A stretch of DNA of 64,000 nucleotides from Pseudomonas putida (GCF_028682635.1 NZ_JANHLK010000002.1:248001-312000); one strand, 5' to 3'; positions 17,031-27,093 are shown, counted from the first letter of the stretch. Numbers and translations: made by a program. Notes: generated by a model not told the origin, from the sequence alone.

Positions 17031-18537
17031 CGGCGATAACGCGTTGCGCGGCCGCGCGTTTGCGCCAGATGCGGATGATCGGCATCAACAGCATGATCGC
17101 CGTCAGGACCCAGCAACCGAACGTGATCGGGCTCGACCAGAGGATGTCCAGCGCACCGTTGGAAATCGACAGGGCGCGGCGCAGGTTCTGTTCCATCAGG
17201 CCGCCGAGGATGAACCCCAGCAAGACTGGCGACAGCGGGAAGTCCAGCTTGCGCAGGATGTAACCGAAGATGCCGATGCCGATCATCAGGAACAGGTCGA
17301 AGGTGGTGGCGTGCACCGCGTAGACGCCGATCCCGGTAATGATCGCGATCACTGGCACCAGCGCCCAGTTCGGCACGGCGAGGATACGGGTGAAGATGCG
17401 GATCATCGGGATGTTGAGGATCACCAGCATCACGTTGGCGATGAACAACGACGCGATCAGGCCCCAGACGATGTCCGGTTGCTGTTGGAACAGCAGCGGC
17501 CCTGGCGTGATGTTGTACAGCGACAGGGCACCGATCATCACCGCCGTGGTACCCGAGCCCGGAACGCCGAGGGTCAGCATCGGCACCAGCGCACCGCAGG
17601 CCGCGCCGCCGATGGCGGTTTCCGGGGCCGCGAGGCCGCGCATGTCACCCTGGCCGAAGGTGCCCTTGGCGCCCGCCATGCGTTTTTCGGTCATGTAGGC
17701 CACGGCGCTGGCCAGGGTTGCACCGGCACCGGGCAACACGCCCATGATGAAACCCAGTACGCCGCAACGGATGTTCACCACGAACACCGATGCCGCTTCC
17801 TTGAAGTTGAACATCATGCGCCCGGTGGCTTTCACCGCTTCCTGGCCGTGGTGGGTTTTCTCCAGCAGCAGGAGGATCTCGCTGATGGAGAACAGGCCCA
17901 GCACCAGCACGACGAACTGGATGCCGTCGGTCAGGTGGATGTTGTCCCCGGTGAAGCGGTACACGCCGCTGTTGGCGTCGATGCCGACCGTCGACAGGAA
18001 GAGGCCGATCAGCGCCGCGATGAAGGTTTTCAACGGTCGATCACCGGCCATGCCGCCAAGGCAGACAATCGCGAACACCATCAGCACGAAGTATTCCGCG
18101 GGGCCGAAGGCGATCGCCCATTTCGCCAGCAGCGGGGCGAACAGCACCATGCCGCAGGTGGCGATGAAGGCACCGATGAACGAGCTCCACGCCGACAGCG
18201 ACAACGCCACACCGGCCAAGCCTTTGCGGGCCATCGGGTAGCCGTCGAGGGTGGTCATCACGGTGGAGGCTTCGCCCGGAATGTTCAGCAGGATCGAGCT
18301 GATCCGCCCGCCATATTCGCAACCCAGGTACACCGCCGCCAGCAGGATCAGCGCCGACTCAGGTGGCAGGCCGAGGGCGAATGCGATGGGGATCAGCAGC
18401 GCCACGCCGTTGATCGGCCCCAGGCCCGGCAACAGGCCGACCACGGTGCCGATCAGGGTGCCGCACAAGGCGGTCACCAGGTTGTACGGGCTCAGCGCGA
18501 CGCCGAAGCCCTGACCCAAATAGCCAAGAGTATCCAT
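17020..18537 (-). CDS. tctA: Tripartite tricarboxylate transporter large permease TctA
   Basis: A 505-residue membrane protein with about 11-12 helices, the large subunit of a binding-protein-dependent secondary carrier (TTT family) for citrate or related acids. Family motifs include GLLPGLGPINGVALLIP near residue 40 and GVLPGAGATLASAVAYMTEK near 260, plus LTLGVPGSGTTAVMIGAL. It starts one base after the tctB stop. There is no OpdH-type porin gene beside it. The TctC protein and divergent TctDE regulators support a function in tricarboxylate uptake. Confidence 0.95.
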   Translation of the reverse strand: MDTLGYLGQGFGVALSPYNLVTALCGTLIGTVVGLLPGLGPINGVALLIPIAFALGLPPESALILLAAVYLGCEYGGRISSILLNIPGEASTVMTTLDGYPMARKGLAGVALSLSAWSSFIGAFIATCGMVLFAPLLAKWAIAFGPAEYFVLMVFAIVCLGGMAGDRPLKTFIAALIGLFLSTVGIDANSGVYRFTGDNIHLTDGIQFVVLVLGLFSISEILLLLEKTHHGQEAVKATGRMMFNFKEAASVFVVNIRCGVLGFIMGVLPGAGATLASAVAYMTEKRMAGAKGTFGQGDMRGLAAPETAIGGAACGALVPMLTLGVPGSGTTAVMIGALSLYNITPGPLLFQQQPDIVWGLIASLFIANVMLVILNIPMIRIFTRILAVPNWALVPVIAIITGIGVYAVHATTFDLFLMIGIGIFGYILRKLDFPLSPVLLGFILGGLMEQNLRRALSISNGALDILWSSPITFGCWVLTAIMLLMPIIRIWRKRAAAQRVIADVR

Positions 18538-18538
18538 A

Positions 18539-18997
18539 TCAGTTCTCCAGAACGTCGAGCACGCCCAGGGGCAGCGGCACGTCCATCAACTTGTCGAACA
18601 GCAGGTAGAGGCCGACGGCCATCAGACTGATGATCACGCTGCTTGGCACCCAGCGACCGCCGTACAGACGGGCCATGGGCACGCCGATCAGGATGCTGGC
18701 GACGATGAACCCCAGGGGTTCGAAAGTGCCGGCGAACACCAGCAACAGCACCACACAGATACCGATCTTGGTCAGGGTTTCGCGATCCAGCGGCGGCTCG
18801 TCATCACTGTGCTTGATCGGTGCCGGACGGAACACCATGTACAACAGCGCCGAGCCCATCAGGCCCAGCATCAACAGCGGAAAGGCCCGAGGCCCCACCG
18901 GTTCGTAGGAAAAAGCCGCTTGATACGGCCAGGCCATCAGCGCCAGGCCGACACAGGCCAGCAACAGCACCGAAGCAAAAATGCGTTGTAAGAGCAT
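18539..18997 (-). CDS. tctB: Tripartite tricarboxylate transporter small permease TctB
   Basis: A 152-residue protein with four hydrophobic helices (ASVLLLACVGLALMAWP, LLMLGLMGSALLYMVF, ICVVLLLVFAGTF and IISLMAVGLYLLFD), the small membrane subunit of the TTT carrier. The ATG at 18997 follows a GGGGAACTCC leader. It lies between tctC and tctA on one message. Sequence in this subunit is poorly conserved, so identity rests on size, helices and position. Confidence 0.9.
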   Translation of the reverse strand: MLLQRIFASVLLLACVGLALMAWPYQAAFSYEPVGPRAFPLLMLGLMGSALLYMVFRPAPIKHSDDEPPLDRETLTKIGICVVLLLVFAGTFEPLGFIVASILIGVPMARLYGGRWVPSSVIISLMAVGLYLLFDKLMDVPLPLGVLDVLEN

Positions 18998-19055
18998 GGG
19001 GAACTCCTGTGCCGCGGCTCCGCCAGACGGAGCCGCAGCCGCTAGACAGAGACGA

Positions 19056-20033
19056 TCACTGGATCAGGCCGAACTCTTTGGCCAGCACTTTGTAGTCCGC
19101 TACCTGCTTTTTCACGTAGGTGTCCAGCTCCTGGCCGGTCATGGCGAACGGGAACAGTTCACGCTGATCGCGCAGCTTGGCGAACTCGGGCGAGGCCAGC
19201 AGTTTGTCGAAGGAATCTTTCCACCAGGCGTAGTCTTCATCGCTGACTTTTGGCCCGAGGTAGAAACCGCGCACCACTGGCCAGACGATGTCGTAGCCTT
19301 GCTCGCGGGCGGTCGGAATGTCTTTCATTTCCGGCTCGTCCAGGCGCTTGTCGGAGAACACTGCCAGCAGGCGCATGTCGCCGCTCTGGATGTGCGGCAT
19401 GGAGTCGGAGATGTCGGTGCTGCCGACCTGGATGTGGCCGCCGAGCAGGGCGGTGGCGATTTCACCGCCGCCTTCGAGGGCGACGTAACGCAGGTCACGC
19501 GGGTTGATCCCGGCGGCCTTGGCGATCAGGGCTGTCTGCATCCAGTCCTGGCTGCCGACGGTGCCGCCGGAACCGATCACCACTTTGCTCGGATCTTTTT
19601 TCAGCGCCTGCACCAGATCGTCGAGGTTCTTGTAGGGCGAATCGCTTTTCACCGCGATGGCGCCGTAGCTGGTGCCGACGGCGGCCAGCCAGCGCACGTT
19701 GGTTTCATCGAAACGACCGAACTTGCCCTGGGCCAGGTTCAGCAGCGAACCGCTGGACCAGGCCACCAGCGTGCCGGCATCGGCCGGGCGCTGGGCGACC
19801 ACTGCGTTGTAGGCCACCGCGCCGACACCGCCGGGCATGTAGGTCACGCGCATCGGCTTGGTCAGCAGCTTTTCGTTGACCAGTGCGCTCTGCGCCAGTT
19901 TGCAGGTCAGGTCGAAACCGCCGCCGGGCGAGGCCGGGGCGATGCATTCCGGGCGCTTGGGCTCAGCCATCAGTTGGCCGGCAAACAGCATGACGCTGGC
20001 GGCGAGGGCGAAACGGCGCAGTGATCCATTCAT
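19056..20033 (-). CDS. tctC: Tricarboxylate-binding periplasmic protein TctC
   Basis: A 325-residue Bug-family receptor. A signal peptide (1-23, ending in GQLMA) precedes the mature chain EPKRPECIAPASPGGGFDLT, where the Pro/Gly-rich loop binds carboxylates. YMPGGVGAVAYNAVV and SGGTVGSQDWM are family blocks. I chose the ATG at 20033, because GGAGA lies upstream and a longer frame would spoil the signal peptide. It is first in tctCBA and divergent from tctDE, about 390 bases away. Confidence 0.94.
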   Translation of the reverse strand: MNGSLRRFALAASVMLFAGQLMAEPKRPECIAPASPGGGFDLTCKLAQSALVNEKLLTKPMRVTYMPGGVGAVAYNAVVAQRPADAGTLVAWSSGSLLNLAQGKFGRFDETNVRWLAAVGTSYGAIAVKSDSPYKNLDDLVQALKKDPSKVVIGSGGTVGSQDWMQTALIAKAAGINPRDLRYVALEGGGEIATALLGGHIQVGSTDISDSMPHIQSGDMRLLAVFSDKRLDEPEMKDIPTAREQGYDIVWPVVRGFYLGPKVSDEDYAWWKDSFDKLLASPEFAKLRDQRELFPFAMTGQELDTYVKKQVADYKVLAKEFGLIQ

Positions 20034-20423
20034 TGTTGTCTCCACGGGAGTTGTTGTTTTTGGGGATGTTTCAGATGCGGCGGTTTCGCTTCGCGCAGCC
20101 GATGACGGCGCCGGCAAGCGTAAACGATGGGGAGCGGGAAAAGGGGCGGGGCGGGCAAATCTGGCGCTGGGTGGACAGCATGGCGAAGTACCTCGTTATT
20201 GTTCTTATTGGCGAAAACGCATCGAGGCGTTTTTCGGGAGCTACATTTCAAAGCAGGATCGATGGCTGCGATCGAAACCATCCGTAACTCGACTCTAACG
20301 GTCGAACCTTTCGCTAACCTTTCATCGGGGTTTCAAGGTTTTTCGGGCTTCACAGAGGTGAATGCCGCTGTAAACTCCGCGCCAAACAATGGCGTCGACC
20401 ATCCCTGAACGAGGTAATGATCC
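20034..20423. other. Divergent control region between tctC and tctD
   Basis: 390 bases separate the two starts. It contains the direct repeat listed at 20305-20323 and several T- and C-rich runs. An adenine/thymine-richer stretch at 20190-20220 may hold the tctC promoter. I do not see a gene here. Confidence 0.5.
20305..20323. promoter_or_regulatory. Candidate TctD-binding direct repeat
   Basis: AACCTTTC occurs at 20305-20312 and again at 20316-20323, an exact repeat with an 11-base period (one helical turn). OmpR-type regulators such as TctD typically bind such tandem half-sites. It lies about 100 bases upstream of tctD in the divergent region. Confidence 0.45.
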
Positions 20424-21095
20424 ATGCGTGTCCTGCTCGTCGAAGACCATCTGCAGCTCGCCGAAAGCGTCGCCCAGGCGCTCAAGAGCACCGGCTTGAC
20501 CGTGGATGTGCTGCACGACGGTGTCGCGGCCGACCTGGCGCTGGGCAGCGAGGAATACGCCATGGCGATTCTCGACGTCGGCCTGCCGCGCATGGATGGT
20601 TTCGAGGTGCTGGCGCGCCTGCGTGCCCGCGGCAAGAACCTTCCGGTGTTGATGCTCACCGCCCGCAGCGACGTCAAGGATCGGGTCCATGGCCTGAACC
20701 TGGGCGCCGACGATTACCTGGCCAAGCCTTTCGAGCTCACCGAACTCGAAGCCCGGGTCAAGGCCTTGCTGCGCCGCAGCGTGTTGGGAGGAGAGCGTCT
20801 GCAGCGCTGTGGTGTGCTGGCCTACGACCTGGAGACGCGGCGCTTCACTCTCGGTGAGGAGTTGCTGACCCTGACCTCCCGCGAGCAGGCGGTACTCGAA
20901 GCCCTGATCGCCCGTCCCGGCCGGGTGATGAGCAAGGAACAACTGGCCTCGCAGGTCTTCGGCCTGGACGAGGAGGCCAGTCCCGACGCCATCGAAATCT
21001 ACGTACATCGCTTGCGCAAGAAACTCGACGGCCACCCGGTAGCCATCGTCACGTTCCGCGGTCTCGGTTATCTGCTGGAAAGTCGTGATGCATAA
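20424..21095 (+). CDS. tctD: OmpR-family response regulator TctD
   Basis: A 223-residue two-component regulator. The receiver domain (1 to about 118) holds the acidic pocket (ED at 7-8), phospho-acceptor Asp51, Thr79 and Lys101. A winged-helix DNA-binding domain fills about 125-220, with SREQAVLEALIARPGRV and the recognition region SPDAIEIYVHRLRKKL. It should switch on tctCBA, which diverges from it, in response to tricarboxylates. Its stop overlaps the kinase start. GAGGTAATGATCC before the ATG supplies the ribosome site. Confidence 0.93.
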   Translation: MRVLLVEDHLQLAESVAQALKSTGLTVDVLHDGVAADLALGSEEYAMAILDVGLPRMDGFEVLARLRARGKNLPVLMLTARSDVKDRVHGLNLGADDYLAKPFELTELEARVKALLRRSVLGGERLQRCGVLAYDLETRRFTLGEELLTLTSREQAVLEALIARPGRVMSKEQLASQVFGLDEEASPDAIEIYVHRLRKKLDGHPVAIVTFRGLGYLLESRDA

Positions 21096-22476
21096 GGCCA
21101 GCAGCCTGCGTTGGCGGTTGCTGTGGAACCTGGCGCTGTTGCTGGTGGTATTGATGCTGGCCAGTGGCTTGAGCGCTTACTGGAACGGGCGCGAAGCGGC
21201 CGACACGGCCTATGACCGGACGTTGCTGGCCTCGGCGCGGACCATCGCCGCCGGCCTGTCCGAGCGTGATGGCAGCCTTAGCCTGGACGTGCCTTATGTG
21301 GCCCTCGACACGTTCGCCTACGACAGTGCGGGGCGGATTTTCTACCTGGTCAACGACATCAACCAGAAGCTGATTTCCGGCTACGAAAACCTGCCGGCCC
21401 CGCCACCCGGTACGCCGCGAACCGACGACTACCCTGCGCTGGCGCGTTTTTACAATGCGACTTACCAGGGGCAGAACGTGCGCGTGGTCAGCCTGCTCAA
21501 GGCGGTCAGCGAGCCGAACATGAACGGCATGGCGGAAATTCGCGTGGCGGAGACCGATGAGGCCCGCGTCAGCATGGCCCGCAGTCTGGCCGGCGATACT
21601 TTGCTGCGCCTGGGCATGCTGGCGATCGGGGCCTTGATGATCGTGTGGTTTGCGGTCAGTGCGGCGCTGCGTCCGCTGGAGCGTTTGCGCACCGCGGTGG
21701 AGGAGCGTCAGCCCGATGACCTGCGGCCGTTGCCCCTGGTCGAAGTGCAGCGCGAACTGTGGCCACTGGTGCGCGCACTCAATCATTTCACCGAGCGCCT
21801 GCGCGGGCAGTTCGAGAAACAGGCGCAATTCATCGCCGATGCCGCCCACGAACTGCGCACGCCGTTGGCGGCACTCAAGGCCCGGCTGGAATTGGGCTTG
21901 CGCTCGAGCGATGCGCAAACCTGGCGCAGTACGCTGGAAACCGCCGCCCAGGGCACGGATCGCCTGACCCACCTGGCCAATCAACTGCTCTCGCTGGCCC
22001 GGGTGGAAAACGGTGCCAGGGCGATTGCCGAGGGCGGCGCGCAATTGCTCGACCTCAGTCAGTTGGCGCGTGAGCTGGGCATGGCCATGGCGCCGCTGGC
22101 CCACAAGCGCGGCGTGGCCCTGGCGCTGGAAGCGGACGAGCCGGTCTGGTTGCGCGGCGAACCGACGCTGCTCAACGAACTGTTGAGCAACCTGGTGGAT
22201 AACGCCCTGGCCCATACGCCTGCGGGTGGCAACGTGATCTTGCGGGTGTCGGCCCCGGCGGTGCTGGAGGTCGAGGATGATGGGCCGGGGATTCCCCTTG
22301 ATGAGCGGGATCGGGTGTTTGAACGGTTCTACCGGCGCAATCAGCAGGTGGCGGGGTCAGGGTTGGGGTTGGCGATTGTTGGCGAAATTTGTCGTGCGCA
22401 CCTGGCGCAGATCAGCCTGCATGATGGGGAGAAGGCGGGGTTGAAGGTGCGGGTGAGTTTTATGGCAGGGGAATGA
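21088..22476 (+). CDS. tctE: Sensor histidine kinase TctE
   Basis: A 462-residue membrane kinase paired with TctD. A helix at about 11-30, a periplasmic sensor of about 140 residues, a second helix (LLRLGMLAIGALMIVWFAVS) and a HAMP-like stretch precede the H-box DAAHELRTPLAAL with His254. The ATPase domain has N-box ELLSNLVDNALAHT and G-boxes DDGPGIP and GSGLGLAIV. I chose the ATG at 21088. A GTG three bases earlier is in frame. It overlaps tctD by eight bases. Confidence 0.93.
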   Translation: MHKASSLRWRLLWNLALLLVVLMLASGLSAYWNGREAADTAYDRTLLASARTIAAGLSERDGSLSLDVPYVALDTFAYDSAGRIFYLVNDINQKLISGYENLPAPPPGTPRTDDYPALARFYNATYQGQNVRVVSLLKAVSEPNMNGMAEIRVAETDEARVSMARSLAGDTLLRLGMLAIGALMIVWFAVSAALRPLERLRTAVEERQPDDLRPLPLVEVQRELWPLVRALNHFTERLRGQFEKQAQFIADAAHELRTPLAALKARLELGLRSSDAQTWRSTLETAAQGTDRLTHLANQLLSLARVENGARAIAEGGAQLLDLSQLARELGMAMAPLAHKRGVALALEADEPVWLRGEPTLLNELLSNLVDNALAHTPAGGNVILRVSAPAVLEVEDDGPGIPLDERDRVFERFYRRNQQVAGSGLGLAIVGEICRAHLAQISLHDGEKAGLKVRVSFMAGE

Positions 22477-22495
22477 TGGGGCCTGTTCTGGCCAT

Positions 22496-22570
22496 ATCGC
22501 CAGCAGGCTGGCTCCCACAAGGATCTGTGGCGTTACATAAATCCCTGTGGGAGCCAGCCTGCTGGCGATG
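22496..22570. repeat. Paired REP palindrome, type ATCGCCAGCAGGCTGGCTCC
   Basis: Complementary arms TATCGCCAGCAGGCTGGCTC and its inverse bound the element. It sits between the convergent tctE and HDOD genes. Confidence 0.9.
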
Positions 22571-22593
22571 GGCGCGACGCGGTCTTCAATCAA

Positions 22594-23415
22594 TCAATAA
22601 AACATCAACCGAGTCTCTTCCAGGTCAGCACACATCGCCTTGTTCTCCGGATCAATCCCCAGCTTGACGAAGGCCGGTACGCCAAAGGGGTCGATGCGCG
22701 CAATCGGGTGGTCAGTGCCTTTGTGGCAGTACAGGCTGGCCACCTGGACCAAGTCGACATAATCGACTCGCGCGGACTGTCGCTTGAAGTCGAGATAGAG
22801 CTGCGGCACCTGCACCAATTTTTCCGGAAACTCCCAGACCCGCAGCAGTTTATCGCCGAGCATTGGATGAATGCGGTCGATCACATGGTTGAGGCTGACC
22901 GGATCGGCCAGCAGTTCATAGTGATCTTCGGCGTACGTCAGGATCGGCAAGACCCCGATCTGGTGCACCAGCCCGCCAAGGGCCGCCTGATCGGGCTTGA
23001 GCTGGGTGTAGTTGCGGCACAGCGCATAGCTGACGCCGGCAATTTCCAGGCTTTTGCGCCAGACATCGCGCATTTTCTGTTCAACCACCGCGGAGCGGGC
23101 ATGGAAAATCTGTTCCATGACCAGGCCGATGGCCAGGTTGCTGCTGTAATTGATGCCCAGGCGCGTGATCGCCGTGTGCAGATCGGTGACTTCCTGCGCC
23201 GCGCGCAGCAGTGGGCTGTTGACCACTTTGATCAGGCGTGCTGAAAGCGCGGCATCGCGGCCAATCACTTTGCTCAGGCTACCGATACTGATTTCCGGGT
23301 CTTCAGCGGCCTTGCGAATCTGCAAGGCCACTTCCGGTAACGTTGGCAGAACCAGGTCATCGTTATCGATGGCCTCAACCAAATCCTGTTGGACCTTTTC
23401 CGCCAGCTCACTCAT
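22594..23415 (-). CDS. HDOD-domain signalling protein
   Basis: A 273-residue cytoplasmic protein made almost entirely of one HDOD domain, with LPTLPEVALQIRKAAEDPE, DAALSARLIKVVNSPLLR and LGGLVHQIGVLPIL. HDOD is an HD-like fold in which the metal-binding His-Asp of true phosphohydrolases is not conserved, and it is generally taken as a signalling scaffold. No output domain is attached. Family members act in stress, motility or virulence control, but the partner here is unknown. Confidence 0.85.
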   Translation of the reverse strand: MSELAEKVQQDLVEAIDNDDLVLPTLPEVALQIRKAAEDPEISIGSLSKVIGRDAALSARLIKVVNSPLLRAAQEVTDLHTAITRLGINYSSNLAIGLVMEQIFHARSAVVEQKMRDVWRKSLEIAGVSYALCRNYTQLKPDQAALGGLVHQIGVLPILTYAEDHYELLADPVSLNHVIDRIHPMLGDKLLRVWEFPEKLVQVPQLYLDFKRQSARVDYVDLVQVASLYCHKGTDHPIARIDPFGVPAFVKLGIDPENKAMCADLEETRLMFY

Positions 23416-23450
23416 TACGCTTCTCTAGGTGTTGCAAAAAAGTACCGCGG

Positions 23451-24392
23451 TTAACGCTGGATTTCGCGATCGCGGTCCAGTTCATACGGCAGGTCGAGCA
23501 AATTCAGGGCCGGGCCGTCGAGTGCGCCCAGATGAATGTCGCCGCCTTCTGCAGCTTCGGCTTGCAACACGGCCAACAGTTCAATCTGATTGGCGGCATT
23601 GGCGGCCAGCACCACTTCACCGATCGAGCTGCCGTGACTCGGGGCAAAGAGCTGGGTGCCGGGCTCTGGCAGTTCGCCGCCAGCCAGTTGCAGGCGATAC
23701 AAGCGGCGCTTGAGTTTGCCGAGGTACTGCATGCGCGCGACGATTTCCTGGCCGGTGTAGCAGCCTTTCTTGAAGCTCACGCCGCCGACCGCTTGCAGAT
23801 TGAGCATCTGCGGGATGAACAGCTCGCGGGTACTTGGCATCACCTGGCCGATACCGGCACGGACCTGGCCCAGCAACCATTGATTGAGTTCACCTTCAGG
23901 CAGCAGGGCGGACAGCTTGCCCTTGATGCCATCGGCCTGATCGGCGGCAACCCAGAGTTCGGCGCGTTCGGGCGAGACGCGAATGGCGATCAAACCGTCA
24001 TGGCGCACCAGGCTGTCGGTCTCTGCCGGCAGTTCCAGGCCGAGGCTTTTCAATGCCTCATCGCCCTGCTCGACGCCGAAGCGAACCCAGGCAGCGCTTT
24101 CATCGGTCAGTTTGGACTTGGAAAACACCGCGTACTTCTTCAGGTCCGCCAATTGCGGTTCGAGCAACTCGCTGGCCATGGCCAGGAGTACGCCATCACC
24201 TTCGAGCAGGATGCGAAAGCTCGACTGCATCCGGCCTTTCTGCGTGCAGCGCGCGCCGAGGCTGGCCCGGTTGTCGCTCAGGTAATTGAGGTTGCAGGTC
24301 AGTTGGCCTTGCAGGAACTTGCCGGCGTCCGCGCCGCGGACCGCCAGGACACCTTCATGAGACAACGTGCAGAAAAAAGCGGAATCGGCCAT
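23451..24392 (-). CDS. ygfZ: YgfZ tRNA-modifying/folate-binding protein
   Basis: A 313-residue protein related to the aminomethyltransferase fold. The diagnostic motif KKGCYTGQEIVAR lies at 208-220, with Cys211 and the TGQE tetrad. In E. coli, YgfZ uses folate and helps iron-sulfur enzymes such as MiaB. The 3-aa-conserved N-terminal block GADAGKFLQGQLTCNL also fits. It is divergent from sdhE, the classic arrangement in gammaproteobacteria. Confidence 0.94.
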   Translation of the reverse strand: MADSAFFCTLSHEGVLAVRGADAGKFLQGQLTCNLNYLSDNRASLGARCTQKGRMQSSFRILLEGDGVLLAMASELLEPQLADLKKYAVFSKSKLTDESAAWVRFGVEQGDEALKSLGLELPAETDSLVRHDGLIAIRVSPERAELWVAADQADGIKGKLSALLPEGELNQWLLGQVRAGIGQVMPSTRELFIPQMLNLQAVGGVSFKKGCYTGQEIVARMQYLGKLKRRLYRLQLAGGELPEPGTQLFAPSHGSSIGEVVLAANAANQIELLAVLQAEAAEGGDIHLGALDGPALNLLDLPYELDRDREIQR

Positions 24393-24540
24393 GGGTCATC
24401 GCAGGGTAAAGAGTCTGGCAGACATGATAAGGGGCTGCCCCTGAAATGGGTAGTTCACAAAGGATCGTCGTGCCCGACCAAAGCCGACTGTTCGATGGGG
24501 CGCGGGGCTGTATACTTGCGGCCTATTTGAGGAGCGCTCC

Positions 24541-24795
24541 ATGGTCGAAGATGTTGAACTGAATCGCCTCTACTGGCACAGCCGCCGCGGCATGCTTGAG
24601 CTTGACGTGTTGCTGGTGCCGTTTGTGAAAGAGGTTTATCCGCACCTCAACGAAGTGGATCGCGCCTGCTACGTCAGGCTGCTCGAATGCGAAGATCAGG
24701 ACATGTTCGGCTGGTTCATGGAGCGCGCCGAATCGGAAGATCCGGAACTTCAGCGCATGGTTCGCATGATCCTGGATCGTGTCCAGCCCAAGTAA
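24541..24795 (+). CDS. sdhE: SdhE FAD assembly factor of succinate dehydrogenase
   Basis: An 84-residue cytoplasmic helper that promotes covalent FAD attachment to succinate dehydrogenase and fumarate reductase flavoprotein subunits. The signature RRGMLELD (15-22, with the RGM core) is intact. An AGGAGCGCTCC leader lies before the ATG at 24541. The stop falls within the next gene's first codons. Confidence 0.95.
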   Translation: MVEDVELNRLYWHSRRGMLELDVLLVPFVKEVYPHLNEVDRACYVRLLECEDQDMFGWFMERAESEDPELQRMVRMILDRVQPK

Positions 24796-25231
24796 CGGGT
24801 TCGAATGCCGCTGGCATGCCTCACGGCAGTTGCTGGCGGCGTACCTTTTGGCCCAGGCGTTCGCGCTGGGTTCCTTGTTCCTGCTCGCCATACCGCTCTG
24901 GGCCAGTCTGCCCGGTGCCTTGTGCTGTCTGTTGCACGGCGCCTGGGCGTTGCCTCGCCAGATTCTACTGACCCACCCACAGGCTTTTCGCGGCTTGCGT
25001 CGTGACGCCGATGGCTGGCAGCTGTGGAGTCAGGCGAAGGGGTGGCAGCCGGTGCAGTTGCGCCCGGACAGCCTGGCGTTGCCGTTGATCGTGGTGCTGC
25101 GCTTTCGTCTGCGCGGTGAGCGGCGGGTCAGGACAATCTGCGTGCCCCGGGACTCGCAGGCGGCGGATCTGCACCGACGCCTGCGGGTGCGGCTCAAGTT
25201 CACTCGGCGTAGGTGGGCGGCACCAGAATAG
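24779..25231 (+). CDS. YgfX-type membrane protein (toxin-like CptA family)
   Basis: A 150-residue protein with two closely spaced N-terminal membrane helices ([19 protein letters not shown], about 18-36, then [14 protein letters not shown]) and a basic cytoplasmic tail. It begins at a GTG inside sdhE, overlapping it by 17 bases, and ends overlapping nadB's 3' end by 32 bases. Position beside sdhE and the two-helix layout match YgfX/CptA, described as acting on cytoskeletal proteins in E. coli. Its sequence is divergent, so I treat the function as tentative. Confidence 0.75.
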   Translation: MSSPSNGFECRWHASRQLLAAYLLAQAFALGSLFLLAIPLWASLPGALCCLLHGAWALPRQILLTHPQAFRGLRRDADGWQLWSQAKGWQPVQLRPDSLALPLIVVLRFRLRGERRVRTICVPRDSQAADLHRRLRVRLKFTRRRWAAPE

Positions 25232-26816
25232 TGTCCATGGCGACAGGTAGCATGTTCGGGTAGTCGAGGGTGTAGTGCAGGCCGCGACTCTCCTTGCGCT
25301 CCATGGCTGACAGGATCATCAGCTCGGCCACTTGGGCCAGGTTGCGCAATTCGATCAAGTCCCTGCTGACTTTGTAGTTGCTGTAGAACTCGTCGATTTC
25401 GTCGAGCAACAGGCGCACCCGGTGCTGGGCCCGTTGCAGGCGCTTGTTGGTGCGAACGATTCCGACGTAGTCCCACATGAAGCGGCGCAATTCGTCCCAG
25501 TTGTGCGCAATGATCACGTCTTCATCGGAATCGGTCACCTGGCTGGCGTCCCAAGCCGGGAGGGCGACAGGGGCCGATACCTGTGGCAATTGCTCCAGGA
25601 TGTCCGCCGCCGCCGAGCGCGCGTAGACAAAGCACTCCAGCAACGAGTTGCTGGCCATGCGGTTGGCACCGTGCAGGCCGGTGAAGCTGGTTTCGCCAAT
25701 CGCGTACAGCCCTGGCACGTCTGTGCGACCTTGCTGGTCGACCATCACGCCGCCGCAGGTGTAGTGCGCCGCGGGCACCACCGGGATCGGCTGTTTGGTG
25801 ATGTCGATGGAAAATTCGAGGCAGCGTTCGTATACCGTCGGGAAGTGCGTCTTGATGAAATCTTCGGACTTGTGGCTGATGTCCAGATAGACGCAGTCGA
25901 CACCGAGCCGCTTCATCTCATGGTCGATGGCCCGGGCGACGATGTCCCGTGGCGCCAGTTCTGCGCGGGGGTCGAAGCGCTGCATGAAGCGTTCGCCATT
26001 GGGCAGCTTCAGGTGCGCACCTTCTCCGCGCAGGGCTTCGGTGATCAGGAAACTCTTGGCTTGCGGGTGATACAGGCAGGTGGGGTGGAACTGATTGAAT
26101 TCCAGGTTCGCCACCCGGCAGCCCGAGCGCCAGGCCATGGCGATGCCATCACCGCAGGCGCCATCGGGGTTGCTGGTATAGAGGTAGACCTTGGCGGCGC
26201 CGCCGGAGGCGAGGATCACGAAACGGGCGCCGTAGGTGTCGACTTCCCCGGTGCCACGATTGAGCACGTAGGCACCCAGGCAGCGATCACCTTCAAGGCC
26301 CAGGCGCTTTTCGGTAATCAGGTCGACCGCGACCCGCTGTTCCAGCAACTCGATGTTGGGCCGTTGCTGGGCCTGGGTGAGCAGCGTCCTGAAAATCGCG
26401 GCGCCGGTGGCATCGGCGGCATGGATGATGCGCCGATGGCTGTGACCGCCTTCACGGGTGAGGTGAAACTCGAATCCACCGTCTTCCGTGCCGGACTGTT
26501 CGTCGCGGGTGAACGGCACGCCCTGGTCGATCAGCCATTGAATCGCTTCCCGGCTGTGCTCGACGGTAAAACGCACGGCATCTTCGTGACACAACCCGCC
26601 ACCGGCGTTGAGGGTGTCGTCGACGTGCGACTCGACGGTGTCGGTGTCATCCAGTACGGCGGCGACCCCTCCCTGGGCCCAGAACGTCGAGCCATTGGCG
26701 AGGTCGCCTTTGCTCAATACGGCAATGCGCAAGTGACCGGGCAAGGTCAGCGCAAGGCTCAAGCCGGCAGCACCGCTGCCAATTACCAGGACATCGTGTT
26801 GAAACTGTTGGCTCAT
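25200..26816 (-). CDS. nadB: L-aspartate oxidase NadB
   Basis: A 538-residue flavoenzyme that oxidises L-aspartate to iminoaspartate at the start of NAD synthesis. The dinucleotide-binding fingerprint [11 protein letters not shown] is near residue 13, [12 protein letters not shown] at 43-54, and the [13 protein letters not shown] segment ([13 protein letters not shown]) near the FAD. Arg/His catalytic segments [12 protein letters not shown] and [12 protein letters not shown] are present. I placed the start at ATG 26816; a longer frame from 26891 would not fit the family. Divergent from algU. Confidence 0.96.
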   Translation of the reverse strand: MSQQFQHDVLVIGSGAAGLSLALTLPGHLRIAVLSKGDLANGSTFWAQGGVAAVLDDTDTVESHVDDTLNAGGGLCHEDAVRFTVEHSREAIQWLIDQGVPFTRDEQSGTEDGGFEFHLTREGGHSHRRIIHAADATGAAIFRTLLTQAQQRPNIELLEQRVAVDLITEKRLGLEGDRCLGAYVLNRGTGEVDTYGARFVILASGGAAKVYLYTSNPDGACGDGIAMAWRSGCRVANLEFNQFHPTCLYHPQAKSFLITEALRGEGAHLKLPNGERFMQRFDPRAELAPRDIVARAIDHEMKRLGVDCVYLDISHKSEDFIKTHFPTVYERCLEFSIDITKQPIPVVPAAHYTCGGVMVDQQGRTDVPGLYAIGETSFTGLHGANRMASNSLLECFVYARSAAADILEQLPQVSAPVALPAWDASQVTDSDEDVIIAHNWDELRRFMWDYVGIVRTNKRLQRAQHRVRLLLDEIDEFYSNYKVSRDLIELRNLAQVAELMILSAMERKESRGLHYTLDYPNMLPVAMDTILVPPTYAE

Positions 26817-27056
26817 TTCAGGATTCCGCTCAAAGCGACCCGGGTCGGGGTAGGCGCCAGACATCTGGACAGGCATGCCCGGCAACCGCACAGCCCACTA
26901 GTATATAGAGGGGGGGAGCGGCACAATAGCCGAGCCGATATGGCATTGTGAAATTACTGTGACGGAAATCTGCCGACGCTTCGTCGGATGTTTTTTCCAC
27001 CGGTTCGGCGACAAGCGAACTGTATCGTGGATTTAACACTCTTTTTCGCTTCAGGG

Positions 27057-27087
27057 TTGCACAATGTCGATTCTGTGCAGCTATAAA
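27057..27087 (+). promoter_or_regulatory. Sigma-70-type promoter candidate for algU
   Basis: TTGCAC (27057-27062) and TATAAA (27082-27087) with a 19-base spacer. The spacer is longer than the ideal 17, so this is a weak call. Confidence 0.35.
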
Positions 27088-27093
27088 TATTTG

